From CALFML01 sp044222245 (lineage in GTDB: Bacteria; Myxococcota_A; Polyangia; Palsa-1104; JAEUJZ01), in the NCBI GenBank assembly GCA_044222245.1, contig JBGANQ010000004.1, forward strand, positions 124,001-188,000: 64,000 bases of DNA. The letters run 5' to 3'. Numbering within the stretch: position 1 is the stretch's first letter; each line of letters starts with the position of its first letter. This document shows, in pieces, positions 29,423 to 38,458 of the stretch. Position numbers and translations under genes: made by a program. A model generated the notes under the pieces. That model worked only from the letters and a program-made list of their open reading frames with translations, did not search any database and had not been told where the DNA came from.

Positions 29423-30028
29423 GTGAGCGCGGAACCTGAACGCCCATTTCCAGACTTTCTCCGGCCTGCATTTTCTGCGCAGGACCTGGAAGACGCCGAC
29501 TCGACGATCGCGGTGATCAGCGCGAGCGGCGAGCTGCTCTGGGTCAACGCCGCCTGGGCGCGCTTTGCCGAGCAAAATGGGATGACCTGGCGAACCGACG
29601 CGTACAAGTCGTACTTTGATGGGATCGCGCCGCCGATGCGGGATTTCTATCGCACAGCCTTTGCCCGCGCCCTGGCGACCCAGACCGTCTTCTCCATGGA
29701 GTACGAGTGCTCATCGCCCGACGCGCTCCGGCGGTTTCACTGCCGCGCCCTGCCGATTCGCGCTCACGGGCTCATCCTCGAGCACAGCTTGATCACCAGC
29801 CACCCGCATGAGCCGGATGCGGCGGCGGCGAGCCTCGCTCCCGAAGCTTATCGCCGGGACGACGGGTTCATCCTGCAGTGCAGCAACTGCCGGCGGGTGC
29901 ATCGCCCTGGCAGCCGCGCCTGGGACTGGATACCAGCACTGGTCGTGCAGCTCGATCCGCGGACCAGTCACGGGCTGTGCCCACCCTGCGCCGGCTATTA
30001 CTGGCGTCATCAAAAACTCAGAAAGTAG
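29423..30028 (+). CDS. PAS-domain protein with C-terminal zinc-ribbon-like cysteines
   Basis: 201 residues from the GTG at 29423; the start is uncertain because the frame is open upstream to 29285. A PAS fold spans about 25-125 (DSTIAVISASGELLWVNAAW, FSMEYECSSP). The C-terminus has CSNC and CPPC pairs, about 40 residues apart, that could bind zinc or form disulfides. No output domain is fused, so it probably acts through a partner. A receiver protein gene follows 53 bases downstream, suggesting one pathway. Confidence 0.7.
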   Translation: MSAEPERPFPDFLRPAFSAQDLEDADSTIAVISASGELLWVNAAWARFAEQNGMTWRTDAYKSYFDGIAPPMRDFYRTAFARALATQTVFSMEYECSSPDALRRFHCRALPIRAHGLILEHSLITSHPHEPDAAAASLAPEAYRRDDGFILQCSNCRRVHRPGSRAWDWIPALVVQLDPRTSHGLCPPCAGYYWRHQKLRK

Positions 30029-30081
30029 ACTAGCGGACCTTGCGCGAGCCTTGGGGACGCGCGGAAAATAGATGTGCTGAC

Positions 30082-30450
30082 ATGCCAGAGCCGGGAGCTT
30101 CTCCGACACCGACCCAGGGACTGCGGATTCTCATCGTCGATGACGACTACACCACGCGCCGGGTGCTCGAGGAACTCCTTCTCGATGAAGGATTTCTCGT
30201 CGCCTCGTGCGACTGTGGGGCCGCGGCGCTCGTCCTTTTGCGCGCCAGCCGTTATGATGTCTTGTTGACGGATCTCATTATGCCCGGCATGAGTGGGCTG
30301 GAGCTCTGGAGCGCCGCCCGGACGCTTGGTCAGCCGCTGCGCTGCGTCGTCATGAGCGGACACCCGCCGCTCGACGGGGTGCCCGCCGATGTCGCCTGGG
30401 TTTCAAAGCCCATCGATGTCGGAGCGCTCCTGGCCGAGCTCACTGTCTGA
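30082..30450 (+). CDS. Stand-alone response-regulator receiver
   Basis: 122 residues from the ATG at 30082. A receiver domain only: acidic pocket LIVDDDY, phospho-acceptor Asp in LLTDLIMPGMSG, and Lys in VSKPID. With no output domain it may relay phosphate or control a partner. It follows the PAS protein on the same strand. Confidence 0.88.
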   Translation: MPEPGASPTPTQGLRILIVDDDYTTRRVLEELLLDEGFLVASCDCGAAALVLLRASRYDVLLTDLIMPGMSGLELWSAARTLGQPLRCVVMSGHPPLDGVPADVAWVSKPIDVGALLAELTV

Positions 30451-30471
30451 GCCGGCGCCGGCTGCCGACCT

Positions 30472-30705
30472 TCAGCTCGGGCAGCGCGGCAGCTGGCCGC
30501 GGGCGTGGTTGTGTAGCAGGCGCTCGACGTGGGCGCGGACTCGGGCGCGCAGCGCGTCGGCGTGGGCCTCAAACTGCACGAACTTGCGGAACTCATTGAG
30601 CACCTCGTCGGCGATCAGCTCCGGCTGAACCTCCGCCTTCTCGCGCAGCTTGGCCATGACTCGCTGTTCGGCCACCGGGCGCATCACCCGAAAGAGCACT
30701 TCCAT
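30472..30705 (-). CDS. Small helical protein of unknown function
   Basis: 77 residues from the ATG at 30705; the frame continues upstream to 30807 but without a better ribosome site. Predicted all-helical and charged (MAKLREKAEVQPELIADEVL). No family recognised. It runs opposite to the receiver gene. It could be a real small protein or chance. Confidence 0.4.
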   Translation of the reverse strand: MEVLFRVMRPVAEQRVMAKLREKAEVQPELIADEVLNEFRKFVQFEAHADALRARVRAHVERLLHNHARGQLPRCPS

Positions 30706-30862
30706 AGGACCTATTACCACGCCCGCAGCGAGCGGCACCATGGACCAAAGGGAAGGTGCGCGCAAATGCTGCACAGTCAACAGCTTGCGCGCAAAAATTT
30801 CCGCCATGCAGGCAGAGACCCTGCCTGTTTAGACTGGTCCCGCTCTTGCTTCACATCTGCGT

Positions 30863-31477
30863 ATGGCCAGATCAGATGGGCTCAAGGTTGCAGTGCTATC
30901 CGAGCAGAACCTGTTCCGCGCCGGCCTGGTCGAGCTGCTTCACCAGCGGGGCTTTTCGAACGTCAAGGAATATCAAGATAGTGACTCCCTGCTGCGGGCA
31001 GCGCGTCCACCTGCAGTGCTGCTTGTGGACCTCGACCATGAGCCGGCAGACACCATGACGCTGGTGCGGCAGTTGCGCTGCGAGCTGCCGACGACACACC
31101 TGGTGCTCATCGGCACCGCCCCTCGTCAGGAGGCCGCGGGCTCGGCCAGAGCGGATGGCCGCCTTGAGACCCCGGCGGCGGATGCAGTTGCGCTGGCAGC
31201 GGCGGTGGCGGCCGACGCGCACGCCCAATCTGCAGAGGTGCTGCGCCAGCACCGGCTGTGGGCGGCGGTCACCCCGCGTCAGCGCGATGTGCTGCGGTGG
31301 CTCGCCACCGGCATCGACAACCAGGCGATTGCCCGCAAGCTGCGCATCGGCGAGCGCTCGGTCAAAGCCCATCTGTCGATGTTGCTGGAGAACTTCGGGG
31401 TCAGCAATCGCACCCAGCTGGCGCTTATCGCCAATCATGCAGGGCTGCGGCCGCCGCGCGCGGCAGCGACGCGCTGA
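30863..31477 (+). CDS. NarL/LuxR-type response regulator with atypical receiver
   Basis: 204 residues. The receiver-like N-terminus lacks the usual acidic pair (VAVLSEQNLFRAGL) and has LLVDLDHEP at the phospho-Asp position, so phosphorylation is doubtful. The C-terminal LuxR HTH is intact (LTPRQRDVL-type start, then IDNQAIARKLRIGERSVKAH). It probably binds DNA in response to another cue. A small CAGGCAG/CTGCCTG hairpin lies just upstream at 30809-30827. Confidence 0.82.
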   Translation: MARSDGLKVAVLSEQNLFRAGLVELLHQRGFSNVKEYQDSDSLLRAARPPAVLLVDLDHEPADTMTLVRQLRCELPTTHLVLIGTAPRQEAAGSARADGRLETPAADAVALAAAVAADAHAQSAEVLRQHRLWAAVTPRQRDVLRWLATGIDNQAIARKLRIGERSVKAHLSMLLENFGVSNRTQLALIANHAGLRPPRAAATR

Positions 31478-31545
31478 GGGCGCGGCCCGCGTGCCGGCCA
31501 GGTCCGCGGCTTTGGCGCTGGCCGGCTTGCGTGTACGATGCCGCC

Positions 31546-31998
31546 ATGACGGCGTTGCCAGAGGCTGATGATCGAGGCTGCAGGTCGGCGGTAGCGTCCC
31601 TGCGGTGGCTGCCGCTGCTCGGCGCTTTGGTCGTGTCGGCCTGCGCGGTCGCCGGGCGTCCGGCGGCGCAGCTGGGCGCTGCCGAGTCGGGGGCGGCGAC
31701 CTGGTACGGCCGGCAGCACCACGGCGGGCCGACGGCCAGCGGCGAGCGCTTCAACATGTACGCGCTCACCGCGGCGCACCGCACCCTGCGCTTTGGTTCG
31801 CAGGTGCTGGTCGAGAACCTCAGAAACGGACGCTCGGTAGTAGTCCGGATAAATGACCGCGGGCCGTACGGCCGGGGGCGGATTATTGATCTTAGCTACG
31901 CCGCAGCGCAGCGGCTCGATATGCTGCAAGCGGGAGTGGTTCCAGTCCGACTCCGCCTGCTGAGCGTTCCTCTGGCCGGCAAGGGCGCCGGGCTCTGA
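31546..31998 (+). CDS. rlpA: RlpA-like lipoprotein (double-psi beta-barrel septal lytic transglycosylase family)
   Basis: 150 residues from the ATG at 31546; lipobox VVSAC with Cys33. The DPBB domain has ATWYG, HHGGPTASGERFN, AHRTLRFGSQVLV and RINDRGPYGRGRIIDLS, with His and Asp at the catalytic positions of RlpA. The family cleaves denuded peptidoglycan glycans at the septum. There is no SPOR domain, so septal targeting may differ. Probably outer-membrane anchored. Confidence 0.9.
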   Translation: MTALPEADDRGCRSAVASLRWLPLLGALVVSACAVAGRPAAQLGAAESGAATWYGRQHHGGPTASGERFNMYALTAAHRTLRFGSQVLVENLRNGRSVVVRINDRGPYGRGRIIDLSYAAAQRLDMLQAGVVPVRLRLLSVPLAGKGAGL

Positions 31999-32101
31999 GA
32001 TCGATTCCACCGCCGCTTGCTGGGTCATCGGCGAGCCCCCTCAATAGGAGCGTTACGGCTGGCCGTGGGGAATGATGGGCGATAAGATAGAAAAGTAGGT
32101 C

Positions 32102-32488
32102 ATGCAGAAAGTCTTCGGCGATCGCCTGCTCACCATCTACTTTGATTCCGAGTACAGCTTGCTGCGCATGGACCGCTCGCCAGAGCCGGCGCTAGACGCC
32201 GAAGATCACATTAGATCCCATCAGCACATTGCCGTCTGGCAGGCCAAGAAGGCGGCGCGCCTGGGGCTGTTCGACCAGCGTGCGGCGCCGAGCCGCCACG
32301 ATCGGGAGTTTGAGCGCATTATTGTCCCGGTGATGGCAGAGCATATCGGCCGCTTCCAGCGGACCGCGGTGCTCGTCCTGACGGCGCTGGGGGCGCTGCA
32401 TGTGCAGCGCATCGCTCGTCAAGGCAACAGCCGGGTGCGCGGCTTTCATAAAGAGGACGCAGCGCTGGAGTTTCTGCGCGGCGGCTGA
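32102..32488 (+). CDS. Conserved-looking hypothetical protein (possibly SpoIIAA/STAS-like)
   Basis: 128 residues. An opening strand pattern like LLTIYFDSEYSLLRMD and a later long helix (RFQRTAVLVLTALGALHVQRI) recall small STAS/SpoIIAA-like proteins of this group, but no diagnostic motif is present. No signal peptide; probably cytoplasmic. Start at 32102 with a weak AAGTAGGT upstream. Confidence 0.5.
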   Translation: MQKVFGDRLLTIYFDSEYSLLRMDRSPEPALDAEDHIRSHQHIAVWQAKKAARLGLFDQRAAPSRHDREFERIIVPVMAEHIGRFQRTAVLVLTALGALHVQRIARQGNSRVRGFHKEDAALEFLRGG

Positions 32489-32645
32489 GCGCGCCGCGCC
32501 GAGGTCACAAAGGCGGCGGCGCCGGCCGCGCTGAAGTGCGCCTGGCGAGCATGCTCAGGAAGTGGCCAGCCCATGTCCAACTGTGGCCATGGGCGGCGGT
32601 GCAGACGATGTTAGGCTCCTTTTTACACGTTCGAGGAGCATAACA

Positions 32646-34379
32646 ATGCGATATCAGACTTCCCGGCTTTCCTCTTTCTTCTTGATTGCGAGCTGCGCAG
32701 CTCTGGGCAGCGCGGCGGCCGCTGGTCCCGCGGGCAGGGTCAGCGGTGGCGCCCACGAGCGCGCTGCCCTCGTCCTCGAAAAAGACGCCTATGGCGATGG
32801 CGCCAGCCGGGTGGTCTATCTCGACCAGGGGTGGAGTCCGCCTGAGAGCCAGTGGTTTTACCACGCCGATCAGGGCTCCGTGCTCCTTCCCTATGACCTC
32901 CTTGTTCACCTGGAGCAGGCAGGTAACGAAAAGCCGCTGCTCGAGCCGGAGAACATGGCGCGCTTCCGCTTCCTCAATCAACACAAGACCCTCGACAATC
33001 CCGACGCGCTGCCGATCGGCTTTGCCCGCCATCAGGACCAGGTCGGTCTCACCTGCGCCGCCTGCCACACCGCGCAGATCAACTATCGCGGCACCGCGAT
33101 CCGCATCGATGGCGGCCCGGCGCTTATCGATGTCTCGGGTTTCTTTCGCGCCCTCAAGGACAGCATCGATACCACCCTCCAAAGTGAAGCGAAGCTCGAC
33201 CGCTTCGTCGCCGCGGTGGGCGGGCTCGGGCCGCTGGACAAGCGGCGCGCCGCGGCGCGCGCCCGCCTCCAGCAGAGCAGCGACTGGTTTCAGAGCTACT
33301 TTGTCGGCAACCCGGCCCCCACCACCGAGGGCTTTGCCCGCCTGGACGCCGTCGGGCGCATCCTCAACCAGGCCATTCGCTTCACGAGCGACTACAAAAA
33401 CGGCCTGCCGGTCAATGCCCCGACGAGCTTCCCCCTCTTGTGGGATGCGCCGCGCCACGACTACGTGCAGTGGACCGGCTTTGCCCCCAATGCCGGCGCC
33501 GGTGGACTCGGACGCAATACCGGCGAGGTCGTCGGCGTATTCGGCCACGTCGAGGTGAAGCACTACGAGACCAAGGAGCAAGCCAAGCGCGGCTATCCTT
33601 CCACGATCAACAGCCCGGCCCTGGTGGCGATGGAAGAGTCGCTGCGCGGTCTGCAGTCGCCGCTTTGGCCCGAGCAGATCCTGCCGCCCATCGACCGCAA
33701 GCTGGCGGCGCGCGGGCAGGTCCTTTATAAGGCGCAGTGCGAGTCGTGCCACGCCCTCATCGTGCGCGACGATCCCAAGCGCCACGTCACCGCCATCATG
33801 ACCGGCGTCGATGTAGTCGGCACCGATGGGACGGCGGCGCACAACCTCGTCTCGGCCCGGGTTCCGGCCGGCGTCCTGCAAGGCGCCATCTCTCCCAAGG
33901 GCAGCAAGTACGGGGCCCAGGTCGGCGCGCTAGAGCTTATCGGCAATGTCACCGCCGGCGCGGTCGCTGCCCATCCCGCCGCCGTCCTGCTGGCGCTTGC
34001 CAACTCCAAGCGGGTCGGCCTCACCCAGAGTCCCAAGCAGGGCAACTACACCCGCCCCAGCGAGAAGGATCCCACCGCCGACCTACGGGCCTACAAAGCC
34101 CGGCCCCTCAACGGCACCTGGGCGTCCTCGCCCTATCTCCACAACGGGTCGGTGCCCACCCTGTACGATCTGCTGCTACCGCCGGCCGAGCGGCCCAAGA
34201 CCTTCGCCGTGGGACGCATGGAGTTCGATCCGCGCAAGGTCGGCTACGTCAGCGCCGGCGAGTCGCCGTTCGTGTTTGACACCCGCCAGACTGGAAACTC
34301 CAGCGCCGGCCATGAGTACGGGGTCACCCTCTCCGCCGATGACCGCTGGGCGCTGGTCGAGTATCTCAAGACTCTGTAG
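32646..34379 (+). CDS. RoxA-like dihaem c-type cytochrome (rubber-oxygenase family)
   Basis: 577 residues from the ATG at 32646, with an Ala-rich Sec signal. Two haem c sites: CAACH at 137-141 and CESCH at 365-369. The family also shows DQGWSPPESQWFYHADQG near 60 and HNGSVPTLYDLLLP near the end. RoxA and RoxB are secreted dihaem oxygenases that cleave poly-cis-1,4-isoprene; most homologues of this length have no known substrate. Exported, periplasmic or extracellular. A GGCCGTGGCCACGGCC palindrome follows the stop at 34390-34405 and may end transcription. Confidence 0.82.
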   Translation: MRYQTSRLSSFFLIASCAALGSAAAAGPAGRVSGGAHERAALVLEKDAYGDGASRVVYLDQGWSPPESQWFYHADQGSVLLPYDLLVHLEQAGNEKPLLEPENMARFRFLNQHKTLDNPDALPIGFARHQDQVGLTCAACHTAQINYRGTAIRIDGGPALIDVSGFFRALKDSIDTTLQSEAKLDRFVAAVGGLGPLDKRRAAARARLQQSSDWFQSYFVGNPAPTTEGFARLDAVGRILNQAIRFTSDYKNGLPVNAPTSFPLLWDAPRHDYVQWTGFAPNAGAGGLGRNTGEVVGVFGHVEVKHYETKEQAKRGYPSTINSPALVAMEESLRGLQSPLWPEQILPPIDRKLAARGQVLYKAQCESCHALIVRDDPKRHVTAIMTGVDVVGTDGTAAHNLVSARVPAGVLQGAISPKGSKYGAQVGALELIGNVTAGAVAAHPAAVLLALANSKRVGLTQSPKQGNYTRPSEKDPTADLRAYKARPLNGTWASSPYLHNGSVPTLYDLLLPPAERPKTFAVGRMEFDPRKVGYVSAGESPFVFDTRQTGNSSAGHEYGVTLSADDRWALVEYLKTL

Positions 34380-34389
34380 GAGGGGCCGT

Positions 34390-34405
34390 GGCCGTGGCCA
34401 CGGCC
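34390..34405. terminator. GC palindrome after the dihaem cytochrome
   Basis: GGCCGTGGCCACGGCC, a perfect 16-bp palindrome 11 bases after the stop, not followed by a T-run. It is a weak terminator candidate or a protein-binding site. Confidence 0.3.
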
Positions 34406-34537
34406 GTTAGGGGATTGTCCTGTTCACTTCGCGGCGTCCTGCGTTGGCACTGACGCCAGGCGATCGAGAGTCGGCGCCGGAGCGAAGAGCGCGACCAGGG
34501 AATGGAAAGGCTCGCCAGTGCATCCGCGCCATGAATC

Positions 34538-37500
34538 ATGTATGATATGGCGGTGCCCGCCATGGCAGAGAGTCAGACCATCCCGCTGGGGAAGCGCTAC
34601 GAGCTCGTACGGCCGCTAGGCAAGGGAGGGATGGGGGCGGTCTATCTCGCCCTGGACCGGCTACTCGGAAAGCACATCGCTCTCAAGCGCGTCCAGCTGC
34701 CCCTGGCCGCGGAGTCAAACTCGCGGTCGCTGCGGGAATCTGACGCGCAGGCCACCCCCATCGAAATGAATATCTCGGCGCTGACCCTGCGAGCCGCAGC
34801 GACGACCAAGCTGCAGGTCATGGCACCCATGGAGGTTTCGGGAGTCCGGCTAACGACCGTTCCGGACGAGCAGGCTCTGCGGGTTGCTCTGGCGCAGGAG
34901 TTTCGCGTGCTCGCCTCACTGCGCCATCCCAACATCGTCAGCGTGCTCGATTATGGGTTTGATGCCGAGCGGCAGCCTTACTTCACCATGGAGTTTCTGC
35001 CCGAAGCCCTGGACGTGGCAGCGGCCAGCCGGGGCCAGCCCTTGGCGCAAAAAGTCGAGCTCTTATCGCAGATTCTGCACGCGCTGACCTATCTCCACCG
35101 CCGCGGCGTGCTGCATCGTGACTTGAAGCCAGCCAATATTCTGGTGCTGGCGACGCCGGAGGGCCCGCGCGTCAAGCTGCTCGATTTCGGGCTGGCCGTT
35201 CCCAATCGCTCCCATCGGCCTGGCGCCGCCGAGGTGCCCGGCACGCCGGGCTACATCGCGCCCGAGCTGCTGTGGGGGCAGGCGGCCACCGCGCGCGCCG
35301 ATCTCTATTCCCTGGGCGCGGTGGCTTTCGAGCTCCTCGCCGAGCGCCCGGTGTTTTCCCCGCAGAGTGAGACCCAGCTCCTGCTCGCGACGCTGGCCCA
35401 AGACCTGCCGCTCGCCAGTGCCGACCTGCCGCCGCGCCTTGTGGAAGTGCTGCGGCGGCTGCTCGCCGCCAATCCGCACGAGCGCTTCGCCAGTGCCGAA
35501 GAGACGCTGCACGCGCTGATGCCGGCCGTCGGTCTGCCGCTGCCCCTTGAGACGACCGAAATCCGCGAGTCCTTGCTGGGCGCGGCGGAGCTGTGCGGCC
35601 GCGAGGACGAGCTGGCCCAGCTGATCTTGGCCCTCAAGGGCGCGATGAACGGCCACGGGCAGGTGGTGCTGCTCGGTGGTGAGAGCGGCATCGGCAAGTC
35701 ACGGCTGCTGGAGGAGCTGCGGACCCGCGCTCTGGTCGGCGGCGCCCAGGTCCTGCGGGTTCAGTGCAGCAGCGACAGCAGCGCCGACCTGGGAGTCTTT
35801 GCCGACGCGCTGCGCATCCTGTGTCTGGAAGATCCCCCGGAGCCGCTCGCGGCGAGCGTCCTCATGGGCCTGGTTCCGGACCTGCCTGCCCTCCTGGGGC
35901 AGCCGATCCGCGAGCTGCCGACTATCGACGCTGAGGCCGCGCGCCTGCGACTGCTTACGACGGTTGAGGCGGCGCTGCTGCGCCCGTCGGGGCCGCTGGT
36001 GCTGCTGATCGAGGACCTGCAGTGGGCCCGGCCCGACGCCATCGAGCTCTTAAACCGCCTGTCGCAGCGCATCGGCGCCCGGCCGCGGCTGCTCCTTTGC
36101 AGCTACCGCACCGATGAAAGGCCGGAGCTCCCAGCAGAGCTGGCGGTGGCCCAGGTCCTGCTTGTGCCGCGGCTTGGGCAGAGCGATATCGCCCGCCTCA
36201 GCGCGGCAATCCTCGGCGCCGAAAAGGCGCCCAGCGGCCTGCTCGATTTTCTGACCGAGCAGACTGAAGGCAACACGTTCTTCATCGTCGAGGTGATGCG
36301 CGCCATCGCGGAGGAGGCGGGCTCGCTCGATGCCATCCGGGGCGGCAAGCTGCCGCAGGGGGTCCTCACCGGCAGCATGCGAGCGGTGCTGCAGCGGCGC
36401 ATCGGCCGCATCGCCGAGCCGGCGCGGGCGCTGCTTACCCTGGCCGCCATCGCCGGGCGGCAGCTCGACTTGACCCTGCTGCGGGCGCTGGCTGCCCAGA
36501 CCGAGGAGTGGCTGCATCAGTGTGCGGCGGCGGGCGTGCTGGAGGTTCACGACCAGAAGTGGCGCTTTGCCCACGATAAGCTCCGCGAACAGCTGCTGTC
36601 CGAGCTGAGCTCGCAGCGGCGCCGCGAGCTGCACTGCCGCGTTGGCACCGCCCTTGAGAGCGTCTATTCCGGTCTCGCCGCCCCCACCGCCGAGCTGGCC
36701 TATCACTTCGAGCAGGGCGGCGAGCTTGAAAAAGCTGCAAAGTACGCCGCGCAGGCTGGCGAGCAGGCCTTGAGCCGCGGCGCACTCAGCGAGGCATCAG
36801 CGCTGCTAAGCAGGGCCTGTGCGCTGCAGGAGCGGACTGGTGTGCCGGCGGCAGAGCGGGTCCGCACCGGCTGGCGCCTGGTCGAAGCGGCCTTTGGCCT
36901 CAGCCAGCTGGAGGCGGGAGCGCGGGCGCTAAAGAACACCTTGTCGCTGCTGGGACGACCGATTCCGCAAGGGAAGCTGGCCATGGGACTGGCGCTGCTG
37001 AAGGAAGGTGGCGCGCAGCTTGTGCATCAGCTCAGGCCGAGCTGGGTGCGAAAGCCAGTGGACCCGGCCGAGCGCCGGCTGTGCGCCGACGAGGCGGCCT
37101 TGCACCTTATCGGCGTCGAAATGAACGGCCACCTAGGGAGGCTGCCTGAGGTCGCCTATGAAGCGCTGCGCGGTATCAATGTGTCGCAGCTGCAGGACGA
37201 AGCCGAGCTGTGTGGCTACAGCAAGCTGGTCATGAGCTATCTGTTTCAGATCGCGCTCCTGCCAGCGCTGAGCGAGACTTATTTGGAGGCGGGGCGCGCG
37301 CTCCTGCTAAAAAGTCCTGAGGTCAAGAGCCAGCTCTACGCGCTGCGAGTCTCCGGGATCATTTACCACTTCCGCGGCGAGCACCGAAAGGCGGTGCAGA
37401 CCTGGCAGCAAGCGCAGACGCTCGCCGAGCACCTGGGCGATCCGGCGACCCAGATATTCCTTTCGATCTCGCTGGCGGCGGCGCTTTCGTGCCTGGGGGA

Positions 37501-38212
37501 CTATCCCGCCGCGATTGTGGAGGCGCAGCGCAGCCTTGCCGAGTCGCGCCTTCAGCTCAATCGCATGCGCGAGTGTCACTCCCTGGGAATTCTCGGGGCC
37601 AATTATCTGCGGCAAGGAGAGCTGACGCTGGCCGCCGAGAGCATCGCTGCCTCGGTGGCGATGGCGCAGCCGGGGGCGGCCTACTTTGCCTACGGGCTGC
37701 GGCCGCTGTGTACGCTGCGGCTGGGCGATGCCGCCGCGGCGCTCGCCCAGCTCGAAGAGGCCCTGCCGTTCTTTGAAGAAGCCGCGGCGACCTCCTCCGG
37801 TGCCTTCGAAGCGGCTCCGGCCATGGTCAACACCGCCCTCACGCTGTGGCTGCAGGCCAGTCGCCCTGGCGAGCGCGCGCGGGCGGCGTCCCTTATCCGT
37901 CGCTCCCGCAAGGTACTGCAGAAGCTCGCACTCGGCATTCCGCTGTTTCGGGCCACGCTCCTTTTGATCGAAGGTCGCCTCGCCTGGCTGGCTGGGCGTC
38001 CGCGCCTGGCGCGGTATCTGTTTGCCAAGTGCCAAGCGCTGGCCGAGCGCTTTGAGATGCGTCATGACGCCGCCCTAGCGATGTGCTGGCTGGGCTATTT
38101 GCAAGGCGGCGACTCGGGTGTGCGCCTGCATCAAGAGGGTCTTGCCCGGCTGCGCAAGCTCGGTGCGCTAGGGGATGTCAAGCAGATCGAGAGCTGGCCG
38201 CAGGCGATGTGA
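34538..38212 (+). CDS. Ser/Thr protein kinase fused to AAA/NACHT-like ATPase and TPR tail (PknK-like)
   Basis: 1224 residues. Kinase domain at about 20-330: GKGGMGAVYLA, IALKRV lysine, HRDLKPANI (His193), DFGLAVP, GTPGYIAPE. A P-loop ATPase follows with Walker A GESGIGKS (381-388) and Walker B LLIEDLQWA, then a long helical TPR-type region to the end. This matches the PknK group of kinase-STAND regulators. Cytoplasmic. The ATG at 34562 (MAESQTIPL) is an equally good start. An insertion of about 50 residues separates the glycine-loop lysine from the rest of the N-lobe. Confidence 0.92.
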   Translation: MYDMAVPAMAESQTIPLGKRYELVRPLGKGGMGAVYLALDRLLGKHIALKRVQLPLAAESNSRSLRESDAQATPIEMNISALTLRAAATTKLQVMAPMEVSGVRLTTVPDEQALRVALAQEFRVLASLRHPNIVSVLDYGFDAERQPYFTMEFLPEALDVAAASRGQPLAQKVELLSQILHALTYLHRRGVLHRDLKPANILVLATPEGPRVKLLDFGLAVPNRSHRPGAAEVPGTPGYIAPELLWGQAATARADLYSLGAVAFELLAERPVFSPQSETQLLLATLAQDLPLASADLPPRLVEVLRRLLAANPHERFASAEETLHALMPAVGLPLPLETTEIRESLLGAAELCGREDELAQLILALKGAMNGHGQVVLLGGESGIGKSRLLEELRTRALVGGAQVLRVQCSSDSSADLGVFADALRILCLEDPPEPLAASVLMGLVPDLPALLGQPIRELPTIDAEAARLRLLTTVEAALLRPSGPLVLLIEDLQWARPDAIELLNRLSQRIGARPRLLLCSYRTDERPELPAELAVAQVLLVPRLGQSDIARLSAAILGAEKAPSGLLDFLTEQTEGNTFFIVEVMRAIAEEAGSLDAIRGGKLPQGVLTGSMRAVLQRRIGRIAEPARALLTLAAIAGRQLDLTLLRALAAQTEEWLHQCAAAGVLEVHDQKWRFAHDKLREQLLSELSSQRRRELHCRVGTALESVYSGLAAPTAELAYHFEQGGELEKAAKYAAQAGEQALSRGALSEASALLSRACALQERTGVPAAERVRTGWRLVEAAFGLSQLEAGARALKNTLSLLGRPIPQGKLAMGLALLKEGGAQLVHQLRPSWVRKPVDPAERRLCADEAALHLIGVEMNGHLGRLPEVAYEALRGINVSQLQDEAELCGYSKLVMSYLFQIALLPALSETYLEAGRALLLKSPEVKSQLYALRVSGIIYHFRGEHRKAVQTWQQAQTLAEHLGDPATQIFLSISLAAALSCLGDYPAAIVEAQRSLAESRLQLNRMRECHSLGILGANYLRQGELTLAAESIAASVAMAQPGAAYFAYGLRPLCTLRLGDAAAALAQLEEALPFFEEAAATSSGAFEAAPAMVNTALTLWLQASRPGERARAASLIRRSRKVLQKLALGIPLFRATLLLIEGRLAWLAGRPRLARYLFAKCQALAERFEMRHDAALAMCWLGYLQGGDSGVRLHQEGLARLRKLGALGDVKQIESWPQAM

Positions 38213-38458
38213 AGGCAGCCGAGCTGACGCAAGCCGTCCTGTCACGATAGCCAGCGCAGCGGGCGGCTACCCGGCCGCCGTCTTGGAGCAGCGCGCTGCC
38301 ATGGCGCGCATTTTAGGTGATGGCGGCTCCAGGAAGAATGGAACCTGGGAGGGATCTTTCAGCACCAAACGCCAATCTATGTGCTTGCATGGCGAGACTG
38401 AATGTCCGGTATATTTGCCCTCCGCTCAGCTTTACCACCCCTTGTTCCCAGGTGTTTT

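Noticed and set aside
38385..38415. Promoter TTGCAT/TATATT before the propeller lipoprotein
   Set aside because: Spacing of 19 and a weak -35 make it unconvincing; mentioned only within that gene's note.
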